DNA from: Gehongia tenuis
Lineage (GTDB): Bacteria > Bacillota > Clostridia > Christensenellales > NSJ-53
DNA: 64,000 nt
Direction of reading: 5' to 3'
NCBI RefSeq assembly: GCF_014384795.1
Contig: NZ_JACRSR010000001.1
Location: 186,001 to 250,000 of the forward strand
Under the pieces are notes generated by a model, which had not been told where the DNA came from, did not search any database, and saw nothing but the letters and a program-made list of their open reading frames with translations. This document shows, piece after piece, positions 58,720 to 64,000 of the stretch (the stretch's first letter is position 1; each line of letters begins with the position of its first letter). The translations under genes were made by a program, and so were the position numbers.

Positions 58720-59152
58720 TGACGAGAAACAGAAGGTCTTGGATATGCTGGAGCAGGGCAGCATCACGGCGGAGGAGGCCGCCCGGCTGCTGGATGCGCT
58801 GGAGGCGGGGGCAAAGCAGGAACGCTCCCAAAGGAGCGAGCAGATGCACTCCGACGCCAAAAGGATGCAGGGCAAGAAGCTCCGAGTGGAGGTCAACGGC
58901 TTTGTGGAAGGGGATAAGCGGATCAATGTGAACGTGAGCGTGCCGCTGGTCCTGGCCCGGTACGCCGACAACATCATCGCCAACTGCGTTCCCAAGGACG
59001 TGAACCGGGAGCTGTCCACGAACGGCATCGATCTCAGCCAGCTGAAGATCGGCGAGCTGGTGGACACCTTCGAATCCCTGGAGGAGGATATCGTGAACGC
59101 CGATATCGATCAGGAGGACACGAAGCTGAAGGTGCGGGTCTATGTGGACTAA
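58712..59152 (+). CDS. SHOCT-like (YvlB N-terminal type) domain protein
   Basis: This 146-residue protein starts with MISDEKQKVLDMLEQGSITA, EEAARLLDALEAG, the SHOCT-like helix pair seen at the start of YvlB and the end of DUF2089 proteins. A beta-rich C-terminal part (VNVSVPLVLARYADNI, VDTFESLEEDIVNADID) resembles the adhesin-like YvlB region. It overlaps the DUF2089 gene by 8 bp. Confidence 0.8.
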   Translation: MISDEKQKVLDMLEQGSITAEEAARLLDALEAGAKQERSQRSEQMHSDAKRMQGKKLRVEVNGFVEGDKRINVNVSVPLVLARYADNIIANCVPKDVNRELSTNGIDLSQLKIGELVDTFESLEEDIVNADIDQEDTKLKVRVYVD

Positions 59153-59444
59153 ACGATCGCCCTTCCTGTCCGCCCGGGTGCGGCTCGCGGGCATGAAGCC
59201 GAAATTGCGTCTTTATATCCCGCTGGCCCTGTTTGCCCTGCACGACCTCATCCTCGGCTTCGACGGACTGATGGCCCTGATCCCCGGCGCGGCCGGACGG
59301 ATGGGCCGGGGCGCGCTGGATGCGGCGGATGGATTTTTGATGGGCATGATGGCTGAGCCGCCCCAAAGCTTCGTCCATGTGGACGTGGAGGATGGGAGCC
59401 GGCGGATTCAGGTGGACCTCAAAACCATGGGATGGGGGGCGTAA
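59142..59444 (+). CDS. Small protein of the yvl-like operon
   Basis: This 100-residue protein has a basic start, one hydrophobic segment (about 26-50, LYIPLALFALHDLILGFDGL) and a C-terminal VDVEDGSRRIQVDLKTMG beta strand pair similar to the tail of its upstream neighbour, which it overlaps by 11 bp. No known family is recognised. Confidence 0.7.
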   Translation: MWTKRSPFLSARVRLAGMKPKLRLYIPLALFALHDLILGFDGLMALIPGAAGRMGRGALDAADGFLMGMMAEPPQSFVHVDVEDGSRRIQVDLKTMGWGA

Positions 59445-59447
59445 AGA

Positions 59448-59798
59448 ATGGCATTTTTGTATCGGGTGCTGGGCGCCGCCGCGGCGCTGATGGTGGCGGG
59501 GCTTCTCTTTCCGGACAGCGTGAGCGTGTCCGGCGCGCTTTGGGGTACGGTGATGCTGACGGTCCTGTATGTGCTGCTCCGGCCCATCCTCCTGACCCTT
59601 CTGCTGCCCCTCAACCTGGTGGGGCTAGGGCTTTTCACGCCCTTTGCCGACGGGCTTTTGGTCCTTTGGACCTCCGCCTGGGTGGGCGGCATCCATTTCA
59701 CCTACCTTGAGGCGGTGGCGGTGGCCCTCATGATCAGCCTCGCCTACCTGCCCTACTCCTATGCCAAGGAGCGGCGGGTGCTGGGCCCGAGGGTTTAA
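59448..59798 (+). CDS. YvlD-like phage holin superfamily IV membrane protein
   Basis: This 116-residue protein has four helices with LLFPDSVSVSGALWGTVMLT, LLRPILLTLLLPLNLVGLGL, FTPFADGLLVLWTSAWVGGI, the pattern of the 4-TM holin-like YvlD family. In Bacillus, yvlD ends the yvlABCD operon that answers envelope stress. It starts 3 bp after the preceding stop. Confidence 0.82.
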   Translation: MAFLYRVLGAAAALMVAGLLFPDSVSVSGALWGTVMLTVLYVLLRPILLTLLLPLNLVGLGLFTPFADGLLVLWTSAWVGGIHFTYLEAVAVALMISLAYLPYSYAKERRVLGPRV

Positions 59799-59809
59799 GG
59801 GGGGCGGCC

Positions 59810-59890
59810 ATGGGAAAATGGCGCTGGTTCGCCGCGCTGGCACTGCCCGCCGGCGGCCCGTGGAAGCTGCTGATCTCTGGACTACGGTAA
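59810..59890 (+). CDS. Possible 26-residue hydrophobic peptide
   Basis: After AAGGGGGGCGGCC an ATG opens a frame encoding MGKWRWFAALALPAGGPWKL followed by LISGLR, 11 bp after the YvlD-like stop and directly before the operon terminator. It looks like a small amphipathic or membrane peptide. It could also be chance. Confidence 0.35.
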   Translation: MGKWRWFAALALPAGGPWKLLISGLR

Positions 59891-59891
59891 A

Positions 59892-59919
59892 AAAAGCCGC
59901 GGAAGTTTCCGCGGCTTTT
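59892..59919. terminator. Bidirectional terminator
   Basis: AAAAGCCGCGGAA-GT-TTCCGCGGCTTTT, a 13-bp stem between converging genes. Confidence 0.88.
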
Positions 59920-59920
59920 G

Positions 59921-60478
59921 TCATACATCCCGTTCCACAAAGTGGGGATAACGCTCGGCGTAGCCCGGATAGACGCTGTCCGAGCCGTCGAAGTTGATCT
60001 GGTACAGCCGGAACACCACGGGGATGTTCTTGGGCTGCCACAGCTCCTCGTAGGAGTAGCAGTAGCGCATGCCCAGCTTTTTCATCACGGCGCCGCTGGC
60101 CGGGTTGTTCCGGTCGTGGGTGGCGGTGGCGTAGGGCATAAGGGCCTTCCCACGGGCCAGCACGGCCCCGGCCGCCTCGGCGGCGAAGCCCCGGCCCCAG
60201 TATGCCGGAAGAAGGCCGTAGCCAAGATCGTAGGGCGCCGTCCCGGACAGGCTCACATAGCCGGCGGCCCGGCCTTCAAGAAAGATCCCGTAAAACCAGC
60301 CGGACTTCTGGAGATCCGTCAGCATCTTTGCCGCCTGGTCCGGCGTTTTCACCGGATACCAGGGCAGAAAGGTGTTCGTCCGCTCATCGCTCATGATCTC
60401 GAAAAAGGCGGGCGCGTCCGCCTCGGTGAACTGCTGAAGGGTGAGCCGCCGGGTGCGGAGAAGGGGCACAGCGCTCAT
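59921..60478 (-). CDS. RimJ/RimL-type GNAT N-acetyltransferase
   Basis: This 185-residue protein has LLRTRRLTLQQFTEADAPAF, GYVSLSGTAP, LGYGLLPAYWGRGFAAEAAG (acetyl-CoA loop) and HDRNNPASGAVMKKLGMRYC. It belongs to the same group as 38107-38661 but is not closely similar. Its start overlaps the nitroreductase stop (ATGA), so the two are coupled. Confidence 0.9.
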   Translation of the reverse strand: MSAVPLLRTRRLTLQQFTEADAPAFFEIMSDERTNTFLPWYPVKTPDQAAKMLTDLQKSGWFYGIFLEGRAAGYVSLSGTAPYDLGYGLLPAYWGRGFAAEAAGAVLARGKALMPYATATHDRNNPASGAVMKKLGMRYCYSYEELWQPKNIPVVFRLYQINFDGSDSVYPGYAERYPHFVERDV

Positions 60479-60983
60479 TGCCAGCCGTTCATGGCGGTGA
60501 CCTCTTCAAGGCTCCTGCGGCCCCGCAAGGGCGTCTCGCCCCGGGCATAGCCAAGGGGCGTCACCGCCACCACCTGACAGTCCTCCGGCACGCCCAGCAC
60601 CTTTTTCACCTTCTCGGCGTTGAAGCTCCCCAGCCAGCAGGTGCCCAGCCCCTGCTCCGCCGCTTCCAGCATCATGAAGGAAAGGGCGATGGAACAGTCG
60701 ATGGTGTGGGCGGGCTGGCCGCAGGCCATGGTCCGCTCGAGGGTGGCGCAGACCACCAGCGCTGCCGGCGCCTCGCCCACGAATTTCTGCCCGTTGCAGG
60801 CGTCCATCATGGCGGGCATGAGCGCCCTGTCGGTGACGGCGATGAATTTCCATGCCTGGGCGTTGTTGGCGGAGGGCGCCATGCGGCCCGCCTCCAGGAT
60901 TTTTGTGAGCTTCTCCGGCTCCACAGGGGTATCCTCATAGGCGCGGATGCTCTGACGCTTGTTGATGGCTTCCAGTACGGTCA
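60475..60983 (-). CDS. Nitroreductase-family FMN oxidoreductase
   Basis: About 169 residues: INKRQSIRAYEDTPVEPEKL, AGRMAPSANNAQAWKFIAVT, EAAEQGLGTCWLGSFNAEKV and VAVTPLGYARGE are the four FMN-contact segments. Length and motifs fit the short NfsA/FrxA-related class. ATG 60983 is better spaced from AAAGGAT than ATG 60992. First gene of a two-gene operon with the GNAT. Confidence 0.9.
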
Positions 60984-61215
60984 TTTCAATCATCCTTTCC
61001 GAATTAAATTGGCTGGGGGGAAGCTTTTGCCCTGGGGGGCCGTAGCGCCGCTTCCCCCGACGGCGATGGCGGCGGGATCAAGAGGGCGTGGGGCGCGGCG
61101 TCCCCCTTTGCCATTATCATATCGTTTTGGGAGCACGGGGGCAATTCCCAAAATAGCATTTTCTACATTTTTCGATGAAATATCTTGTATTTTGTAAATC
61201 AGGGAGGGAAATGCA

Positions 61216-61856
61216 ATGAAGAAACGGTGAACCGCGCTGGCGCTGGTATTGGCCGCGGTCATGATGCTTTGTGCATGCGGCGTCAAACAGGAGGATTATG
61301 ATGCACTCGTGCAGGAGAATGAGAGCTTGAAAACGGAGAAGGACAAGCTGTTTTCCGAGCTTGAAGCCTTGAAAGTGGATCATCAATCCCTTCAGGGAGA
61401 GAAGGATGAACTGGATAAAAGCGTTAAGGAAAAGGACAGTGCGTATAAAAAGCTGAACGACGAATATACCCAGTATAAGAAGGATATGGAGCCCTATGCC
61501 GCCCTTTCCATTGCCGAAGCGGATGCCCAAAAGGCGGCGGCGGAGCTGCAGGCTGAGCAGGACCGAAAGGCGCTGGAGGAACAGAAGGCGCAGGAGGCCG
61601 CGGAGAAGGCTGCGGCAAAAAGGTTAAATTCAAGGTCAAGGTGCTGCAGGTGTCGGGATCTTCCACCTTCCGCCTGGCTGTTAATTCCAATTACGACAAG
61701 GTGATTTACGGTACCTTCTTCGGCCAGACGGAGGCCAGGATTTTGGAGGACGACATTATCACCATCTACGGCACCGCCAATGGGCTTAAAACCTACAAAA
61801 CAATTTTGGGCGCATCGGTGACGATCCCCGAGGTATCCATTGATAAAATCGAATAA
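61216..61856 (+). pseudogene. Coiled-coil lipoprotein gene with a nonsense codon and a frameshift
   Basis: After GGGAGGGAAATGCA the ATG reads MKKR and then TGA (61228-61230), followed in frame by TALALVLAAVMMLCAC, a lipoprotein signal. Then comes a Glu/Lys/Gln heptad coiled coil (LKTEKDKLFSELEALKVDHQ). At 61617-61621 an A5 run breaks the frame; A6 would restore it. The next frame continues with a beta domain (VIYGTFFGQTEARILEDDII, TIYGTANGLKTYKTILGAS) like tRNA_anti/OB proteins. It holds two lesions, so it is probably inactive. Confidence 0.75.
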
Positions 61857-61883
61857 ACCGCGTTTTGAAATGCCGCCGGTTTC

Positions 61884-61912
61884 TTGACAGCAAAAAGGCG
61901 AACGCGTATTCT
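61884..61912 (+). promoter_or_regulatory. Promoter of the HD-domain gene
   Basis: Perfect TTGACA (61884-61889), 17-bp spacer, TATTCT (61907-61912). Confidence 0.75.
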
Positions 61913-61941
61913 AAGATTATTCCAAGGGAAGAGGTGCTGTC

Positions 61942-62613
61942 ATGAAACGTTCGGACTATGGAAAACTGGAGGCCTACATGCTGGAATGCATGGGCGACAG
62001 TGCTCATGATGGAGAACATGTCTATCGGGTGCTCCATATGGCGCTGTTTCTGGCCGAGGATGAGGATGTAAACCGGGATGTTCTGATCGCGGCGGCGCTG
62101 CTCCATGACATCGGCCGGGCGGCCGAGCTGAGGGACGGCGCGGTGGACCATGCCCAGCGGGGCAGCGAGATGGCCAGAACCTTTTTGAGCGGCATGGGAT
62201 TTGACAAGGACTTTGCGGAACACGTGGCCGCCTGCATCGCCACCCACCGCTACCGCAGCGGGTTTCCGCCCGCAAGCCGGGAGGCCGAGATTCTTTTCGA
62301 CGCGGACAAGCTGGATGTGACCGGCGCTCTTGGCGTTGCCCGCACCTTCCTCTATCAGGGCGCCAAGGGCCGACCCATCTATACGGTGGAGAACGGCCGG
62401 GTGCAGACGGGCAGGGAGGCGGACGATCCCCCGTCCTTCCTCAGGGAATACCATTTCAAGCTCAAGCACGTGGAGGAGAGGCTCTTCACCGAGCGGGCGC
62501 GGCGCATCGCCGATGAACGGCAGAAGGCCGCCTGGGCCTACTACGAGGAGCTGGTCCGGGAGATCGGCCAAAGCTATGGCGAGGGACAGAAGATCCTGGA
62601 TGAGTTGACATAA
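61942..62613 (+). CDS. HD-domain phosphohydrolase
   Basis: This 223-residue protein has SAHDGEHVYRVLHMAL (first His), IAAALLHDIGRAAEL (HD), ACIATHRYRSG and ILFDADKLDVTGALG (distal Asp), the ordered ligands of the YedJ/YpgQ-type HD family, which hydrolyse nucleotides. AAGGGAAGAGG precedes the ATG. Confidence 0.9.
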   Translation: MKRSDYGKLEAYMLECMGDSAHDGEHVYRVLHMALFLAEDEDVNRDVLIAAALLHDIGRAAELRDGAVDHAQRGSEMARTFLSGMGFDKDFAEHVAACIATHRYRSGFPPASREAEILFDADKLDVTGALGVARTFLYQGAKGRPIYTVENGRVQTGREADDPPSFLREYHFKLKHVEERLFTERARRIADERQKAAWAYYEELVREIGQSYGEGQKILDELT

Positions 62614-62670
62614 TCCAATAGAGAAGGGCCGGCCAGGCGAACGGACGCCGGCCAGGCGGTCCATGACAAA

Positions 62671-62700
62671 AAAAAGATCCCCAATTCGGGGATCTTTTTT
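62671..62700. terminator. Bidirectional terminator
   Basis: AAAAAGATCCCC-AATTC-GGGGATCTTTTT hairpin between converging genes. Confidence 0.88.
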
Positions 62701-62707
62701 GAATCTT

Positions 62708-63580
62708 CTATTGCCACTCGATGCCGGAATATTTGCGGAAGGCGTCCATGCTGACCTTCACCGATTCCAGCTCGCCCAGCTGGGTCTTATCCTGCTCCAG
62801 CGTGATATAGGGAATGTTTGCCTGGTTGCCGGCGTCGATGATGGCCTGAATATCCATCACGCCGGTGCCCACCTCGGCGAAGCAGCGGTCGTCGGTGTGA
62901 CGGAAGGCCTCGAAGGTGGTGATGGGGGTGTCCGGGTCCACGATGCCGTCAAAGAGGTTCATCTTTTGGGGCGCGTTCTTGGCGAAATCCTTTTGATGGA
63001 GCATGACCAGCCGGTCGGCATAGCGCTCGATCATGGCCACCGGGTCCACGCCCGCCCGGGCCGCCCAGAAGGTGTCCAGCTCGAAGTCCACCAGCGCCGG
63101 GTCGGTGAATTCCAAAATCCAGTCGGTGACGTACTTACCCTCATAGACCTGGAATTCGTGATAATGATTGTGGTAGTGCCAGTGCATGCCCCGGTCCCGG
63201 CACATCTGGCCGATGCGGTTCATGTTTTCGCCCCACTTCTTGATGAAAGCCACGTCGGGGAAGAAGTCCATGGACAGGCCGGGGTTCCAGCAGCCCACCG
63301 CCTGCTGATAATCGAGGAAAGCCTCCAGCTTTTTCTCGTTGTACATGCTGTCGCTGGAGATATGGCTGCCGATGACGGTGACGCCAAGCTCCTTCAAAAG
63401 ATCCCTGGCCTCGTCGGCGGGCAGGCCGCCCAGCCCGTAGTTGTTGGGCACGTCGTCCACGTCGCGGATTTCCCAGGTCTCCCAGTACTTGTAACCCATT
63501 TCCGCAACGCTCTTCATGGTGGCGAGAGGCTCCTTGGCCAGCGTTTCCCGCACCGAGTACATTTGAATGGCAACTTTCAC
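62708..63580 (-). CDS. Sugar phosphate isomerase/epimerase (AP-endonuclease-2 TIM barrel)
   Basis: This 290-residue protein starts MKVAIQMYSVRETLAKEPLA and carries the metal site residues in MHWHYHNHYHEF (His-Glu), VDFELDTFWAARAG (Asp), LVMLHQKDF (His) and ITLEQDKT (Glu). It resembles inosose dehydratase/IolE-IolI-like sugar epimerases. Its substrate is unknown and no sugar transporter is next to it. AGGAGGAAAGCAAA precedes the ATG. Confidence 0.88.
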   Translation of the reverse strand: MKVAIQMYSVRETLAKEPLATMKSVAEMGYKYWETWEIRDVDDVPNNYGLGGLPADEARDLLKELGVTVIGSHISSDSMYNEKKLEAFLDYQQAVGCWNPGLSMDFFPDVAFIKKWGENMNRIGQMCRDRGMHWHYHNHYHEFQVYEGKYVTDWILEFTDPALVDFELDTFWAARAGVDPVAMIERYADRLVMLHQKDFAKNAPQKMNLFDGIVDPDTPITTFEAFRHTDDRCFAEVGTGVMDIQAIIDAGNQANIPYITLEQDKTQLGELESVKVSMDAFRKYSGIEWQ

Positions 63581-63665
63581 TTTGCTTTCCTCCTTAATAA
63601 TGAAATCCGTTACGTTTATTATGACACACCAGAGAAGAAATGGCTAGAGGGCTGCAAAAATTTTC

Positions 63666-63694
63666 TTGACAGGACGGCGTCCATGCCATATAGT
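63666..63694 (+). promoter_or_regulatory. Promoter of the ABC-F gene leader
   Basis: Perfect TTGACA (63666-63671), 17-bp spacer, TATAGT (63689-63694). The transcript would have a leader of about 195 nt. Confidence 0.75.
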
Positions 63695-63725
63695 GGGTCG
63701 TAGCAAACAAACGGAGGATGAAAGG

Positions 63726-63746
63726 ATGCGTCACATTTCTTGCTGA
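63726..63746 (+). CDS. Six-codon leader peptide (uORF) of the ABC-F gene
   Basis: ATG CGT CAC ATT TCT TGC TGA encodes MRHISC. GGAGG lies 8 nt upstream, an ideal ribosome site. Its place between a strong promoter and a leader terminator fits ribosome-stalling attenuators before antibiotic-resistance ABC-F genes. Confidence 0.6.
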   Translation: MRHISC

Positions 63747-63760
63747 AACCCATGGAGGAA

Positions 63761-63870
63761 GGGAAGGGGGATACCCCTGTTCCCGGCAGGAAAGTGAGTC
63801 CTTGAACGCCGTTTTCTTCTTTTTAGGGGTCATCGGCCGCAGGAAAGTCTTGCTTTTCTGCGGCTTTTTT
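63761..63870 (+). terminator. Attenuator leader with intrinsic terminator before the ABC-F gene
   Basis: A first hairpin GGGAAGGGGG...CCCCTGTTCCC (63761-63784) follows the uORF. A terminator with a 12-bp stem (63836-63847 with 63853-63864) and TTTTTT ends 25 bp before the gene. The 9-mer GCAGGAAAG occurs twice (63786-63794 and in the terminator's left arm), so the upstream copy can compete for the right arm. Confidence 0.75.
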
Positions 63871-63895
63871 GTGTATTGGGAAGGAGCGGTGACCC

Positions 63896-64000
63896 ATGGC
63901 CATGATCGAGATATCCCATTTGAATTTTACCTACGAAGGCAGCCCCGCGCCGGTGTTTCAGGATGTGTCCCTCCGGCTGGACACCCGCTGGAAGCTGGGC
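63896..64000 (+). CDS. ABC-F family ATPase, N-terminal part (cut by window edge)
   Basis: The 35 visible residues (MAMIEISHLNFTYEGSPAPV, then FQDVSLRLDTRWKLG) match the start of ABC-F antibiotic-resistance proteins of the Lsa/Vml type, where WKLG leads into the Walker A loop. These cytosolic ATPases bind the ribosomal E site and dislodge lincosamides, pleuromutilins or streptogramins. The resistance role is inferred from this short segment and the attenuator-like leader. AAGGAG lies 9 nt before the ATG. Confidence 0.75.
   Translation, partial: MAMIEISHLNFTYEGSPAPVFQDVSLRLDTRWKLG

Noticed and set aside
61125..61153. Inverted repeat TTTTGGGA...TCCCAAAA upstream of the broken lipoprotein gene
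   Set aside because: It could be an operator, but there is no clear promoter around it and the gene downstream is damaged; too little to call.
61228..61230. TGA as a possible selenocysteine codon in the lipoprotein gene
   Set aside because: It falls at codon 5 inside the signal peptide, where selenocysteine makes no sense, no SECIS-like hairpin follows, and a second frameshift shows gene decay.
62628..62658. Direct repeat GCCGGCCAGGCG twice, 19 bp apart
   Set aside because: Only two copies in a short GC-rich intergenic stretch before a terminator; no sign of CRISPR, attachment site or insertion target.
63718..64000. A long open frame starting at ATG 63718 through the ABC-F leader
   Set aside because: Its ATG touches the ribosome site with no spacing, it runs out of frame through the ABC-F start, and its sequence has no recognisable motifs. 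The MRHISC uORF is better placed.

Overview
The window reads as a high-GC, gene-dense chromosome segment of an anaerobic, endospore-lineage Bacillota (class Clostridia). The evidence is: AAGGAGG-type ribosome binding sites with many TTG and GTG starts; a YunB sporulation protein and a YtaF/MntP-type protein; a spore-photolyase-family radical SAM protein; desulfoferrodoxin next to ferritin; a PFL-activase-type radical SAM enzyme; and a Bacillota-type tmRNA whose tag starts GKT. The exact genus cannot be told from sequence alone. There are no rRNA or tRNA genes, no CRISPR array, no insertion sequence and no prophage. Core and accessory genes are interleaved.

Layout. 0-5 kb (mostly minus strand): end of a metallo-hydrolase, a short DUF2089 regulator with a small membrane protein, a MATE exporter, a flavodoxin-type reductase, and an SPL-family radical SAM protein overlapping a nucleosidase. 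5-12.5 kb: secG, an HD protein, a Ca/Na antiporter, a YtaF/MntP protein, a solitary and truncated type I methylase/specificity fusion, pyrimidine-nucleoside phosphorylase, and a TauE exporter split into two half genes. 12.5-22 kb: VanW protein, mannose-6-phosphate isomerase, an RsmF-type rRNA methylase, an Lrp-aminotransferase-rhomboid operon, PepC and a FemAB-type transferase. 22-29.6 kb: three tandem paralogous MFS transporters, a HAD phosphatase, a DUF362 ferredoxin-like protein and a sugar isomerase. 29.7-38.7 kb: Hsp20, an XRE remnant, a DUF1835/DUF3658 protein, a nitrilase-fold protein without its catalytic Cys, PadR-DUF2812, an ABC-2 exporter, YbaK, and a MocR regulator that lacks the PLP lysine.

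38.7-50.7 kb: class A PBP, radical SAM activase, YunB and RNase R (with a long RG-rich tail), then a cobalamin riboswitch controlling BtuF-BtuC-BtuD plus a cobalamin adenosyltransferase-like protein, then smpB and ssrA. RNase R, SmpB and tmRNA, the trans-translation partners, all lie within 7.2 kb. 50.8-53.6 kb holds the least explained cassette: a ribbon-helix-helix regulator divergent from a SLOG (Rossmann) protein, a GIY-YIG-like protein and an ECF-type sigma factor. 53.7-64 kb: desulfoferrodoxin and ferritin, a yjdF-type leader with yjdF, a frameshifted secreted protein, nitroreductases, a DUF885 lipoprotein, a yvlABCD-like envelope operon led by a second DUF2089 protein, a doubly damaged lipoprotein gene, an HD protein and a sugar isomerase. 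The window ends at the start of an ABC-F gene preceded by a leader with a 6-codon uORF and a terminator, the layout of antibiotic-sensing attenuators.

Regulation visible from sequence: many sigma-A promoters with 17-bp spacing, many intrinsic terminators, one cobalamin riboswitch, one likely yjdF RNA, one uORF attenuator, one leader terminator before a HAD gene, and palindromic AT-rich sites at both DUF2089 promoters.
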